From contig NZ_LT629785.1 of NCBI RefSeq assembly GCF_900105995.1, forward strand, positions 2,294,001 through 2,358,000: a stretch of 64,000 bases of DNA. The letters run 5' to 3'. Positions within the stretch are counted from its first letter, which is position 1, and every line of letters starts with the position of its first letter. Below the pieces are notes generated by a model. That model was given only the letters and a program-made list of their open reading frames with translations. It searched no databases and was not told the origin of the DNA. A program made the translations under genes and the position numbers. This DNA is from Pseudomonas pohangensis (GTDB lineage: Bacteria > Pseudomonadota > Gammaproteobacteria > Pseudomonadales > Pseudomonadaceae). This document shows positions 33,278 to 42,380 of the stretch, piece after piece.

Positions 33278-36199
33278 ATGAAAAGAATGCTGATTAACGC
33301 GACTCAACCCGAAGAGTTGCGTGTTGCTCTGGTAGATGGCCAGAAGCTCTATGACCTGGATATCGAATCCGGCGCCCGCGAGCAGAAAAAATCCAACATC
33401 TACAAAGGCAAGATTACCCGCGTAGAACCCAGCCTCGAAGCGGCTTTCGTCGACTTCGGCTCCGAGCGTCACGGCTTCCTGCCCCTCAAGGAAATCTCCC
33501 GCGAATACTTCTCCAAGGCTCCCGAAGGCCGCGTCAATATCAAGGACGTGCTCAGGGAAGGTCAGGAAGTCATCGTCCAGGTCGAGAAAGAAGAACGTGG
33601 CAACAAGGGCGCAGCCCTGACCACCTTTATCAGCCTGGCCGGTCGTTATCTGGTGCTGATGCCGAACAACCCGCGCGCCGGCGGTATCTCTCGCCGCATC
33701 GAAGGCGAAGAACGCAACGAATTGCGCGAAGCGCTGAACGGTCTCGACGTCCCCGCCGACATGGGCCTGATCGTACGTACCGCCGGCCTGGGTCGCTCCA
33801 GCGAAGAAATGCAGTGGGACCTGGATTACCTTACCCAACTGTGGAAAGCCATCAAGGAAGCCTCCCAGGAGCAGAAGGCGCCGTTCCTGATCTATCAGGA
33901 ATCCAACGTGATCATCCGCGCTATCCGTGACTATCTGCGCCAGGATATCGGTGAAGTGCTGGTCGATAGCGTCGAAGCCCAGGAAGAAGCCCTGAGCTTC
34001 ATCAATCAGGTGATGCCGCAGTACGCCAGCAAGATCAAGCTCTACGAAGACAGCGTGCCGCTGTTCAATCGTTTCCAGATCGAAAGCCAGATCGAAACCG
34101 CCTTCCAGCGCGTTGTCCAACTGCCTTCCGGCGGCTCCATCGTCATCGACCCGACCGAAGCCCTGGTGTCCATCGACATCAACTCGGCGCGCGCCACCCG
34201 CGGCGGCGACATCGAGGAAACCGCACTCAATACCAACCTCGAAGCGGCTGAAGAAATTGCCCGGCAACTGCGCCTGCGTGATATCGGCGGCCTGATCGTC
34301 ATCGACTTCATCGACATGACCCCGCCAAAGAACCAGCGCGCCGTGGAAGATCGCGTGCGTGAGTGCCTGGAAGCCGATCGTGCGCGCATCCAGGTCGGCC
34401 GCATATCGCGCTTCGGCTTGCTGGAAATGTCCCGTCAGCGCCTGCGTCCATCGCTGGGCGAAAGCAGCGGTATCGTCTGCCCGCGCTGCTCCGGTCAGGG
34501 CATCATCCGCGATGTCGAGTCGCTGTCGCTGGCGATTCTGCGCCTGATCGAAGAAGAAGCACTGAAGGATCGCACTGCCGAGGTTCGTGCCCAGGTGCCG
34601 ATTCCGGTTGCCGCCTTCCTGCTCAACGAGAAGCGCAACAACATCACCAAGATCGAACTGCGGACCCGTGCGCGTATCGTCATCCTGCCGAATGACCATA
34701 TGGAAACCCCGCACTTCGAAGTGCAGCGCCTGCGCGACGACAGCCCGGAAGTTCAGACCGGCCAGTCCAGCTATGAAATGACCCCGAGCGAAGTGGAAGA
34801 GGCTCAACCGGCCAGCGCCACACGCACACTGGTACGTCAGGAAGCGGCCGTCAAAACTGTCGCCCCTGAGCGTCCGGCACCCGCCGCGACTGCGGCCGCC
34901 CCGCTCGCTCCGGCGCACAAGCCTGAAGCCAGCCTGTTCAAGGGCATGATCAAATCGCTGGTCAGTCTGTTTGCCGGAAAGCAGGAAGAAGCAGCCCAGC
35001 CGGTAGCCGCGGAAAAGCCAAGCCGTGAACGCGCCCCGCGCGGAGATCGCCCGCGTGGCGAGCGCCAGCAGGGACGTCGTCGCGACAACCGCAACGAAGG
35101 CCGCAATCGTGATGAAGAGCGCAAGCCTCGCGAAGAGCGCCCTGCCCGTGAAGCCAAGGAAGCGCAGGAGCCACGTCGCGAGCGCGCCGAGCGTCCGCCA
35201 CGCGAGGCCCGTGAGCCCCGCGCGCCACGTGAAGAGCGGCAACCACGCGAACTGCGTGAGCCACGCGAACCACGCGAAGAAAGCCCGGCAGCAGAAGGGC
35301 AACAGGCACAGGCACCACGCCGTGAGCGCGGCGAACGTCCGCCACGCGAACTGCGCGAGGCCCGTCCCGAGCAGGCTGCAGCCGCAACCCAGGACGAGTT
35401 GCCAAACGAAGAACTGCTGCAGGATGAAGCCACCGAAGCTACTGACGGTGCAGAAGGCGATCGCCCACGTCGTCGCTCGCGCGGTCAACGTCGGCGCAGC
35501 AACCGCCGTGATCGCCAGCGCGAGGCCGGTGTAGAAGGCCCTGAAGATGATGCCAAGGCACCGGTAGCCGAAGCTAACGAGCCTGCTGCCGCCGTCGTTA
35601 CCACAGTCGTCACCGGCGCTGTCGCTGATGCCGTTCTGGCTGACGATGGCCAAAACGCAGCTGAACCGGCAGAAGTCAGCGAAAGCGCGGTGAACACTGC
35701 GCCAGCAAGCGAAGCTGTTAAGCCAGAGGTTGCCGAAGTTGCTGCTGTTGAAGCGCCCGCCGAGCCACCCGTCGAGGCTGCCGTTGCAGCTGAAGTGATC
35801 ACGCCGGTTACCGCGGAAGTTACACCTGTCGTTGAAGCGGCAGCTGCCACTCAACCAGCTGCATCTGCAATCGATCCGGATACCGGGCGTGCGCTGAACG
35901 ATCCACGTGAGCGCCGGCGCCAGCGCCTGGAAGCCGAGCGTCTGGCACGCGAGGCTGCTGCACTGGCAGAGGCGGCCCCCGCCGCCCCTGAAACCGTTGT
36001 AGCCGAGGAAGCTGCCGAGCCCGCAAGCGAGTCGCATGCCGAGCCTGCACAAGCAACTCCTGCAGCAGAGACGCAGACCGAAGCGGAACCTGGTGTCAGC
36101 CCGGTTGTCGAGCAGACCGCGCTGGAACTCGACAGCGAGCCGGCAACCCCGGCCAGCGAAGAAAAAGCGGATGAGGCAGACGCCAAGCCACAAGTCTGA
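33278..36199 (+). CDS. rne: Ribonuclease E
   Basis: 973 aa from ATG 33278 (MKRMLINATQPEELRV). The catalytic half matches E. coli with an offset of three: S1 domain about 35-120, metal-binding Asp300 (SIDINS) and Asp343 (VIDFID), zinc link CPRC at 401-404. The C-terminal half is disordered: an Arg-rich part (about 580-710) with repeated REPR/PREER units, then a second Arg-rich patch, then an Ala/Glu/Val/Pro-rich tail to about 973. These serve RNA binding and degradosome assembly. The two Arg-rich patches flank an acidic stretch. Confidence 0.96.
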   Translation: MKRMLINATQPEELRVALVDGQKLYDLDIESGAREQKKSNIYKGKITRVEPSLEAAFVDFGSERHGFLPLKEISREYFSKAPEGRVNIKDVLREGQEVIVQVEKEERGNKGAALTTFISLAGRYLVLMPNNPRAGGISRRIEGEERNELREALNGLDVPADMGLIVRTAGLGRSSEEMQWDLDYLTQLWKAIKEASQEQKAPFLIYQESNVIIRAIRDYLRQDIGEVLVDSVEAQEEALSFINQVMPQYASKIKLYEDSVPLFNRFQIESQIETAFQRVVQLPSGGSIVIDPTEALVSIDINSARATRGGDIEETALNTNLEAAEEIARQLRLRDIGGLIVIDFIDMTPPKNQRAVEDRVRECLEADRARIQVGRISRFGLLEMSRQRLRPSLGESSGIVCPRCSGQGIIRDVESLSLAILRLIEEEALKDRTAEVRAQVPIPVAAFLLNEKRNNITKIELRTRARIVILPNDHMETPHFEVQRLRDDSPEVQTGQSSYEMTPSEVEEAQPASATRTLVRQEAAVKTVAPERPAPAATAAAPLAPAHKPEASLFKGMIKSLVSLFAGKQEEAAQPVAAEKPSRERAPRGDRPRGERQQGRRRDNRNEGRNRDEERKPREERPAREAKEAQEPRRERAERPPREAREPRAPREERQPRELREPREPREESPAAEGQQAQAPRRERGERPPRELREARPEQAAAATQDELPNEELLQDEATEATDGAEGDRPRRRSRGQRRRSNRRDRQREAGVEGPEDDAKAPVAEANEPAAAVVTTVVTGAVADAVLADDGQNAAEPAEVSESAVNTAPASEAVKPEVAEVAAVEAPAEPPVEAAVAAEVITPVTAEVTPVVEAAAATQPAASAIDPDTGRALNDPRERRRQRLEAERLAREAAALAEAAPAAPETVVAEEAAEPASESHAEPAQATPAAETQTEAEPGVSPVVEQTALELDSEPATPASEEKADEADAKPQV

Positions 36200-36218
36200 T
36201 CTGCTCCAGCAACAAGCG

Positions 36219-36242
36219 AAGGCCCGTCAAGTGACGGGCCTT
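36219..36242 (+). terminator. Intrinsic terminator of rne
   Basis: AAGGCCCGTCA / TGACGGGCCTT, 11-bp stem with a 2-nt loop, followed by TCTGCTTTCT. The T run is interrupted, so efficiency may be moderate. It lies 20 bp after the rne stop. Confidence 0.75.
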
Positions 36243-36273
36243 CTGCTTTCTGCCGGAAACACAATACTGGTCG

Positions 36274-37092
36274 TCAGCCTCGAGCAGCACCAATCGCAGC
36301 GCAGACTTCGGGAACCACCTGTTGCAGGCAGGAGTAGTGGGACAGTCCGGGCAGGATGGTTACCTGCTCACAACCCGGCAAGGCAGCACCCAGATACCCG
36401 GCCATGGCAGTGGGCGACCAGTTGTCCTCGGCACCATGCCAGATACGGGTTGGCGTCTTGATTGCACCAAGGCCGGCCGACCAGGGCTGCACATAAGACT
36501 GCACATCTCGCAGGTAACCGGGCAGCTGGCCAACAAAACAGTGACGTAACTGCACTATGCATTGCTGGCGAAACTGCGAACTTGCCAGCAACTGGCGATC
36601 AGCTGCCTGCGCTGAGGCAAACAGCATCCTGAATAACAATCCGGGAGCAAAGCGCGCCAGCCAGCCTTGCCAGGTGGAAAGCAGGCGAAACAGCAGCGGC
36701 CATTTGCCGGCCAGCAGGAAGACCTGTTGGCCGGCCATGTCCGGCAGGAAATTGCCGACCTGCAGCGGTGCCGCTGCAGAAATCAGGTCCAGACTGGCAA
36801 CCCGACCCTGCATGTGTCGGGTCGTCTGCAGGGCGACAAAGGCTCCAATCGAAAAGCCGACGAAATGCACCTGGCCAGTGCCAGCACAGGCGAGTATCTC
36901 GCTGGCCAGTGCGCGAAAATACCCTTCACCTTGCAGCGAAGCTTCGGCAGCAAAGCGATCCAGACTGACAACAGTCAAACCGTCAGCCTGAGCGTAGTGG
37001 TCAAACAGCGAACACTCTTCCGGCGCGCCCGGTGCGCCGTGAAAATAGATCACCAGACGGCCATCTGCTGCACCACAACTGAACAACTTCAA
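36274..37092 (-). CDS. Alpha/beta hydrolase family protein
   Basis: 272 aa. Oxyanion region YFHGAPGAPEE (about 16-26), nucleophile elbow GFSIGAF with Ser81, acid in IWHGAEDNWSP and His in GLSHYSCL, so the triad is complete. No signal peptide is seen. The substrate is unknown; the fold covers esterases, lipases and peptidases. It lies between rne and murB with the divergent yqaA-like gene, a place where I do not recall such a pair in PAO1. Confidence 0.8.
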   Translation of the reverse strand: MKLFSCGAADGRLVIYFHGAPGAPEECSLFDHYAQADGLTVVSLDRFAAEASLQGEGYFRALASEILACAGTGQVHFVGFSIGAFVALQTTRHMQGRVASLDLISAAAPLQVGNFLPDMAGQQVFLLAGKWPLLFRLLSTWQGWLARFAPGLLFRMLFASAQAADRQLLASSQFRQQCIVQLRHCFVGQLPGYLRDVQSYVQPWSAGLGAIKTPTRIWHGAEDNWSPTAMAGYLGAALPGCEQVTILPGLSHYSCLQQVVPEVCAAIGAARG

Positions 37093-37213
37093 AGGTTAGT
37101 CTCCCGATAGACAGCGCTGGCAGCACAATAGCAGTCGGCATTGCATGACTAATAAAGCCCGGGCGGTAATACTGCAATCCGTCTTTGCCCCCTGGTCACA
37201 AGAGCCGTCCTGA

Positions 37214-37651
37214 TTGCTGGAAATCTCCGCCTACCTCGGCCTGTTTATCAGCGCCTTTGCTGCCGCAACCATCCTGCCGCTGCAATCAGAAGCACTGCTG
37301 GCCGGCCTGCTGCTGCATGATCGTCAGGCGGTCTGGCTGCTGCTCGCCATTGCCAGCAGCGCCAATGTACTGGGCTCCATGCTCAACTGGTTGCTGGGTC
37401 GCTATCTGGCTAACTTTCAGGACCGGCGCTGGTTTCCCGCCAGTCCCGCGCAATTGCACAAGGCCGAACAATCCTACCGGCGCTACGGACACTGGTCGCT
37501 GTTATTGAGCTGGATGCCCATCATTGGTGACCCGCTGACGGTGATTGCCGGTGTACTGCACGAACCCTTCTGGCGCTTCACCCTGCTGGTGAGCCTGGCC
37601 AAAACCGGCCGTTACCTGATACTCGCCGGCCTGACCCTCGGCTGGAGCTGA
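37214..37651 (+). CDS. YqaA family membrane protein (small DedA/VTT-like)
   Basis: 145 aa beginning at TTG 37214; a TGA lies directly before it in frame and no ATG fits, so a TTG start is likely though the ribosome site is weak. It has three to four hydrophobic segments and the family blocks LFISAFAAATILPLQSEALLAGLL, NWLLGRYLA, YRRYGHWSLLLSWMPIIGDPLTVIAG and FTLLVSLAKTGRYLIL. Members are distant relatives of DedA inner-membrane proteins linked to lipid or solute flipping; no exact role is known. Confidence 0.82.
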   Translation: MLEISAYLGLFISAFAAATILPLQSEALLAGLLLHDRQAVWLLLAIASSANVLGSMLNWLLGRYLANFQDRRWFPASPAQLHKAEQSYRRYGHWSLLLSWMPIIGDPLTVIAGVLHEPFWRFTLLVSLAKTGRYLILAGLTLGWS

Positions 37652-37663
37652 ACAAAAGCTGCC

Positions 37664-38683
37664 CTAAAGCAGATTCGGCTCCATCTCCAGTTCAACGCCA
37701 AAGCGCTGGAAAATATCTGCCTGAATGCGCCGGGCCAGAGCGAGAATCTGCTCGCCCGTGGCTGCGCCATAATTGACCAGCACCAGTGCTTGCAAGCGAT
37801 GCACGCCGGCATCGCCGTCACGAAAGCCTTTCCAGCCAGCCTTGTCGATCAGCCAGCCGGCGGCCAGTTTGACCTGCCCTGCTGCGGCGGGATAAGCCAC
37901 CAGATCGGGATACTCTGCGCGAATCTGCCCGGCCAGTTCTTGCGTCACCAGCGGATTCTTGAAAAAGCTGCCGGCGTTGCCGAGTTGTGCCGGGTCTGGC
38001 AGTTTTTCGCGACGGACACTGCAAACTGCCTGACTGACATCCGCCGCCGTTGGACTGCTAATACCCATTTCCGCCAGACGTTGCCGCAGCGGGCCATAAT
38101 CCAGCTGTAGCGCGCCGCTGTGCACCAGGGCAAAGCGCACCCGCAGGATCAGCCAGCGCCCGGGCTCACGCTTGAACCGGCTGTCCCGGTAGGCGAACCG
38201 GCATTGCTCCAGGGAAAATTCCTGCAACTCGCCGGTCTGCCGATCGAGGGCAGTCAAGCCGGCAAAACAATCCTTGATTTCCACACCATAGGCGCCAATG
38301 TTCTGCATCGGTGCGGCGCCGACCGTTCCGGGAATCAGACTGAGATTCTCCAGGCCCTGCAGCCCTTGCTCCAGCGTCCACAGCACGAATGGATGCCAGG
38401 GCTCACCGGCCTCGGCCTCGATCAATACCTGGCCATTGCGCTCACCCAGCACGCGCACGCCGCGACTGGCCATGCGCAACACCAGCGCTTCGACATCCTG
38501 TGTCAGCAACAGGTTGCTGCCCCCGCCAATCACCAGCACGGGCAAAGCCAGCCGTTGCGCCTCAACCAGAGCCGACCGCACTTCGGCATCGCTGCGGGCT
38601 TCGGCAAACCAGCGCGCAGAGACTTCCACGCCGAAGCTGTTATAGGGTTTGAGCGAGACGTGTTCTTGCAGCTGCAGACTCAC
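37664..38683 (-). CDS. murB: UDP-N-acetylenolpyruvoylglucosamine reductase
   Basis: 339 aa, the long E. coli-type MurB. YNSFGVEVSARWFA, GGGSNLLLT (about 53-61), GAAPMQNIGAYGVEI and NAGSFFKNP with the catalytic Ser, then the C-terminal domain. It uses FAD and NADPH to make UDP-MurNAc for peptidoglycan. Its ATG overlaps the phosphatase gene stop by 4 bases. Confidence 0.96.
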   Translation of the reverse strand: MSLQLQEHVSLKPYNSFGVEVSARWFAEARSDAEVRSALVEAQRLALPVLVIGGGSNLLLTQDVEALVLRMASRGVRVLGERNGQVLIEAEAGEPWHPFVLWTLEQGLQGLENLSLIPGTVGAAPMQNIGAYGVEIKDCFAGLTALDRQTGELQEFSLEQCRFAYRDSRFKREPGRWLILRVRFALVHSGALQLDYGPLRQRLAEMGISSPTAADVSQAVCSVRREKLPDPAQLGNAGSFFKNPLVTQELAGQIRAEYPDLVAYPAAAGQVKLAAGWLIDKAGWKGFRDGDAGVHRLQALVLVNYGAATGEQILALARRIQADIFQRFGVELEMEPNLL

Positions 38684-39144
38684 AGGCGACTCCTGATTTC
38701 CAGCAACAGGCCATCACAGGCCTGCTCGATCAGATCCAGCACCTGCTCGAAACCATCTCCAGCGCCGTAATAGGGGTCCGGCACCTCGCTCACAGCCAGA
38801 TCATAGCGGCGCAGAAAAAGATCAACCTCGGCCCCCGCACCCAACGGACACAGGCTTTGCAGGTCCGCCAGATTGCTCTTGTCCATTGCCAGAATCAGGT
38901 CAAAGCGCCTGAAGTCTGCCGGTTCAACCTGGCGCGCACGCAGTGCATCCAGGTCATAGCCACGGGCACGGGCGGCCTGCCGCGTTCGCGGGTCAGGCGC
39001 CTTGCCCACATGCCAGTCGCCGGTACCCGCCGAGTCAACCTCGACCTGCTGCTGCAGTCCGGCGGCAAGCAGCTTGCGGCGCAACACCCCCTCGGCGGTG
39101 GGTGATCTGCAGATGTTGCCCAGGCACACGAACAGCACGCGCAT
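38680..39144 (-). CDS. ptpA: Low-molecular-weight protein tyrosine phosphatase
   Basis: 154 aa from ATG 39144 with GGGAG upstream; an in-frame TTG two codons before is less likely. P-loop CLGNICRS (Cys8-Arg14) at the N terminus, DPYYG with the general-acid Asp near residue 122. In this kdsB-murB setting it may act on phosphotyrosine proteins of polysaccharide or cell-wall synthesis, but no BY-kinase is encoded nearby. Confidence 0.9.
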   Translation of the reverse strand: MRVLFVCLGNICRSPTAEGVLRRKLLAAGLQQQVEVDSAGTGDWHVGKAPDPRTRQAARARGYDLDALRARQVEPADFRRFDLILAMDKSNLADLQSLCPLGAGAEVDLFLRRYDLAVSEVPDPYYGAGDGFEQVLDLIEQACDGLLLEIRSRL

Positions 39145-39168
39145 CAGCAACTCCCGCCCACTATCATC

Positions 39169-39933
39169 TCAGGCGCCCAGCAAGCGCCGTACGCGCTCCA
39201 GATCTTCTGCGGTATCGACCCCGGCAGGTGGCGACTGCAGGGCATCGGCAACATGAATGCGTACCCCGTGCCAGAGCGCACGCAGCTGCTCCAGACATTC
39301 GGTATCCTCCAGCTGGCAAGGGCCCCAGGCCACGAAGTCATGCAGAAAACCGGCGCGGTAGGCATAGATCCCGATATGCCGACGGTAAGGCACGCCTGCA
39401 GGTAGAACATTCCGCTCCCGGGCAAAGGCATCACGCGCCCAGGGTAACGGCGCCCGACTGAAAGTCAGTGCCAGCCCGTGAATATCGCTGGATACCTTGA
39501 CCACATTGGGATTGAACAGCGCTGCGGCATCCTCGATCGGTTCTGCCAGCGTGGCGATACCGGCCTCGGGATGACCAGCCAGATTGGCCGCCACCTGATC
39601 GATGATGGCCGGAGGTATCAGCGGTTCATCGCCCTGCACATTGACCACGATGGCATCAGCCGCCAGCCCCAGCTGGGTAGCCACTTCCGCCAGGCGATCG
39701 GTGCCCGAGTTGTGATCGACGCGGGTCAACAGCACCTGTGCCCCAAAGGCCTCGCAGGCCTCGACGATGCGCGGGTCATCGGTGGCCACCACCACCTGCT
39801 GTGCGCTGCTTTTGCACGCCTGCTGCCAGACATGCTGGATCATCGGCTTGCCGGCAATTTCCTGCAGCGGCTTGCCGGGCAGGCGCGTCGAGGCAAAACG
39901 CGCCGGGATAACCACGGTAAAAGCATGGCTCAT
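39169..39933 (-). CDS. kdsB: 3-deoxy-manno-octulosonate cytidylyltransferase
   Basis: 254 aa. VVIPARFASTRLPGKPL (residues 8-24), DHNSGTDRLAEVA, VNVQGDEPLIP and HIGIYAYR are CMP-Kdo synthetase blocks. It activates Kdo with CTP for the lipid A inner core. It overlaps the upstream Trm112-like gene by 4 bases. Confidence 0.96.
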   Translation of the reverse strand: MSHAFTVVIPARFASTRLPGKPLQEIAGKPMIQHVWQQACKSSAQQVVVATDDPRIVEACEAFGAQVLLTRVDHNSGTDRLAEVATQLGLAADAIVVNVQGDEPLIPPAIIDQVAANLAGHPEAGIATLAEPIEDAAALFNPNVVKVSSDIHGLALTFSRAPLPWARDAFARERNVLPAGVPYRRHIGIYAYRAGFLHDFVAWGPCQLEDTECLEQLRALWHGVRIHVADALQSPPAGVDTAEDLERVRRLLGA

Positions 39934-40115
39934 TGATCGAGACGCTCATCGACGCTCAGGGTGCGGGCTTCACCTTCGAGCATCACCGGAATACCTTCGC
40001 GAACCGGAAACGCCAATGCATCGTTCTTGCAGATCAGTTCGGACTTGTCCGCACTAAGCTTGAGCGGGCCCTTGCACAGCGGGCAAGCCAGAATATCGAG
40101 TAGTTTCGGGTCCAT
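39930..40115 (-). CDS. Trm112 family protein (YcaR-like)
   Basis: 61 aa from ATG 40115 (MDPKLLDILACPLCKGPL). The frame is open far upstream but that part lies in lpxK control sequence and is not family-like. It has the first CxxC of the Trm112 zinc fold, while the second pair is reduced to ICKN, as in the short proteobacterial form. Its homologue sits between lpxK and kdsB in many bacteria, function unclear. Confidence 0.9.
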   Translation of the reverse strand: MDPKLLDILACPLCKGPLKLSADKSELICKNDALAFPVREGIPVMLEGEARTLSVDERLDQ

Positions 40116-40165
40116 GACAGCTTCCTTGAAAGTGACCCGCCGGCGTATGCCAGCGAGCGGAGTGA

Positions 40166-41185
40166 TCATTCTGCGGGCAGTTTCGCCGAATCCGCCAGCA
40201 AGCACTGCAGGCGGCCATCCAGCCAGGCCTCGAAGGCCGGTGACAGCTGCGCATCGACCGCCAGATACCACCAGTCGGGCTGGGCAAAAGCCCGGCATTT
40301 CACTGCGTCCTTTTCCGTCATCAGCAGCGGCAGGGCCGGCTCGAAGCGCAGCAGCTCGGCTGTGTAATGCGCATGATCGGCGAAGGCGTGTACCAGCGGC
40401 CGCCAGTTTAACCCTTCAAGGGTGTTGAAGAAACGCTGCGGATTGCCGATGCCGGCCAGTGCATGCATGGCCTGGCCGGCCGGAAAGTGGCTCAGGGCAA
40501 CCCGCTGGCCACTGAGCAGATTAACCAGCGTCACCGGCTGCAATTGCATGGCATAGCTGCTTGGCGTATCGCTAACTGCGCCGTTGTAGAGTACGGCATC
40601 CACGCTCTGCAGCCGTTCGGCCGGTTCGCGCAACGGCCCGGCCGGCAGGCAGTGGCCATTACCCAGGCCGCGCGCTGCATCCACCAGTACCAGTTCCAGA
40701 TCACGCGCCAGGCGGTAGTGTTGCAAGCCGTCATCACTGAGGATCAGGTCCAGCGGCTCGCTGTCGAGCAAGGCGCGAACGGCACGCCCACGATCCGGGT
40801 CGATCATCAGCGGCACACCGGTACGCTGCACGATCAGCAACGGTTCGTCGCCACTGCTGGCCGCCGTGTGCTGCGCCAGCACCCGCCAGGGAAAATCAGG
40901 CGGCTGCGCGCCGTAACCACGACTGACCACGCCCACACGCAGGCCACGTTTGCGGCAATGCTCGATCAGCCAGAGAATCAGCGGGGTCTTGCCGGTACCA
41001 CCGAGGGTGATGTTGCCGACCACGATAACCGGCACCGGAGCACGATAGATATCGCCCTGTCCGGCCAGAAAAGCCCGGCGCCGGCGCCCGACCACCCAGC
41101 GATACAGCCACTCCAGCGGACGCAACAGGATCAGCCACGGATGACCGCGGTACCAGGCCTGCAGCATGCGCTCGGCAATCGACAC
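40166..41185 (-). CDS. lpxK: Tetraacyldisaccharide 4'-kinase
   Basis: 339 aa. N-terminal membrane-associated helix (about 10-35), P-loop GNITLGGTGKTPL (about 57-69), SRGYG, and DDGLQHYRLARD. It phosphorylates the lipid A precursor at the inner-membrane surface. It begins 2 bp after exbD and belongs to exbB-exbD-lpxK-kdsB-ptpA-murB. Confidence 0.95.
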   Translation of the reverse strand: MSIAERMLQAWYRGHPWLILLRPLEWLYRWVVGRRRRAFLAGQGDIYRAPVPVIVVGNITLGGTGKTPLILWLIEHCRKRGLRVGVVSRGYGAQPPDFPWRVLAQHTAASSGDEPLLIVQRTGVPLMIDPDRGRAVRALLDSEPLDLILSDDGLQHYRLARDLELVLVDAARGLGNGHCLPAGPLREPAERLQSVDAVLYNGAVSDTPSSYAMQLQPVTLVNLLSGQRVALSHFPAGQAMHALAGIGNPQRFFNTLEGLNWRPLVHAFADHAHYTAELLRFEPALPLLMTEKDAVKCRAFAQPDWWYLAVDAQLSPAFEAWLDGRLQCLLADSAKLPAE

Positions 41186-41187
41186 GG

Positions 41188-41625
41188 TCAGGGCCTTGCC
41201 GCTGCCGCCGGTTGCTCGACCGTGGTAATGCGCAAATGGGAAAAGCCCAGCTTGCCGGCGGCATCCATTGCCGTGATGACGGCCTGATGCGGCGCCTTGC
41301 CATCGGCACTGAGCGTCAGCGGCAGACTGTTGTCACCCTCGGACTCCTTTTGCAGGGCCGCCATCAGGGTCGCCAGATCCGACTTCACCAGCGACTGGCC
41401 ATTGAGCACGTAGCTGCTGTCGGCACCGATGATGATTTCCATCTGTTTGACTTCACTGGCTTCGGGCGGGGTGCCGCTGACGGCTTCGGGCAACTCGACC
41501 TTCAACTGGGTTTCGCGGGTGAAGGTGGTGGTGACGACGAAGAACAGCAGCAGGATAAACACCACGTCGATCAGGGATACCAGCGGGATATCCACATTGT
41601 CCCGCTCCTTGCGCCGGAACTTCAC
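41188..41625 (-). CDS. exbD: ExbD/TolR family biopolymer transporter
   Basis: 145 aa. Short cytosolic N terminus, a single membrane helix (about 12-35) with the proton-path Asp in IPLVSLIDVVFILLLFF, then a periplasmic domain. With the ExbB partner it converts proton-motive force into work on an outer-membrane system. No TonB gene is adjacent. Its ATG overlaps the exbB stop by 4 bases. Confidence 0.92.
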   Translation of the reverse strand: MKFRRKERDNVDIPLVSLIDVVFILLLFFVVTTTFTRETQLKVELPEAVSGTPPEASEVKQMEIIIGADSSYVLNGQSLVKSDLATLMAALQKESEGDNSLPLTLSADGKAPHQAVITAMDAAGKLGFSHLRITTVEQPAAAARP

Positions 41626-42308
41626 GCCTTCCTGCCTGCTTTACGCACGTCGTTCTTGACCATCTTGGCAGCTGCCTGCTCTGGCTGATTGCTCATATCC
41701 ACATCGCGATCGCCCTGCACCACTTCCACCAGCCTGATCGCTTCCTGCTCCATGCCGACCACCAGCTCGTCGATCCGGCGCTGCAGAAAACGATGGAAAA
41801 ACAGTGCCGGGATGGCCACGATCAGACCGGCTGCCGTGGTAATCAGCGCCGTGGCGATACCACCGGCGAGTACCGAGGCATTGGCCATGTTCGCGCCCAT
41901 GAACGCACTGAAGATCTGGATCATGCCCAGTACCGTACCGAGCAAACCCAGCATCGGCGCCATCGCGGCAATGGTCCCCAGCGCATTCAGGTAACGCTCC
42001 ATCTCGTGGATGACCCGCGCGGCAGCCTCCTGGATGCACTCCTTCATGATCTCCCGGCCATGCCTGGAGTTGGCCAGACCGGCGGCCAGCACTTCACCCA
42101 GCGGTGATGAGCCGCGCAACTCCTTGAGCCGTTGCGCGTTGAGCTTGTTTTCCTTGATCAGCAGCCAGACCTGGCCGAGCAGATGCGGCGGCATCACCCG
42201 GCTGGCGCGCAGGGTCCACAGCCGCTCGGCAACAATGCCGGCAGCTGCAATGGAACTCAGTATGATTGGCAGCATAATCCAGCCGCCCGACTTGACCAGT
42301 TCCCACAC
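41622..42308 (-). CDS. exbB: ExbB/TolQ family proton channel (MotA/TolQ/ExbB)
   Basis: 228 aa from a GTG at 42308 (MWELVKSGGWIMLPIIL) with AGGGA upstream; longer forms are possible. Three membrane helices (about 8-28, 110-135 and 150-180) with the conserved TMxGLLGTVxG-like block APMLGLLGTVLGMIQIF and the GGIATALITTAAGLIVAIP helix. It forms the stator channel with ExbD. This pair near lpxK and comEC is often annotated as ExbB/TolQ without a known outer-membrane receptor. Confidence 0.92.
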   Translation of the reverse strand: MWELVKSGGWIMLPIILSSIAAAGIVAERLWTLRASRVMPPHLLGQVWLLIKENKLNAQRLKELRGSSPLGEVLAAGLANSRHGREIMKECIQEAAARVIHEMERYLNALGTIAAMAPMLGLLGTVLGMIQIFSAFMGANMANASVLAGGIATALITTAAGLIVAIPALFFHRFLQRRIDELVVGMEQEAIRLVEVVQGDRDVDMSNQPEQAAAKMVKNDVRKAGRKA

Positions 42309-42380
42309 GGTAGCGCATCCCTTTGTGAATTTTCGCGCCACTCTAGCATAGGGACAGGCCCGCGCAGACCCGCCTGCTGC

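Noticed and set aside
33056..36193. Minus-strand open frame of about 1045 codons opposite rne
   Set aside because: It mirrors the Arg/Ala/Glu-rich GC-biased rne sequence; its translation is low-complexity with no family signature, and rne on the plus strand is certain.
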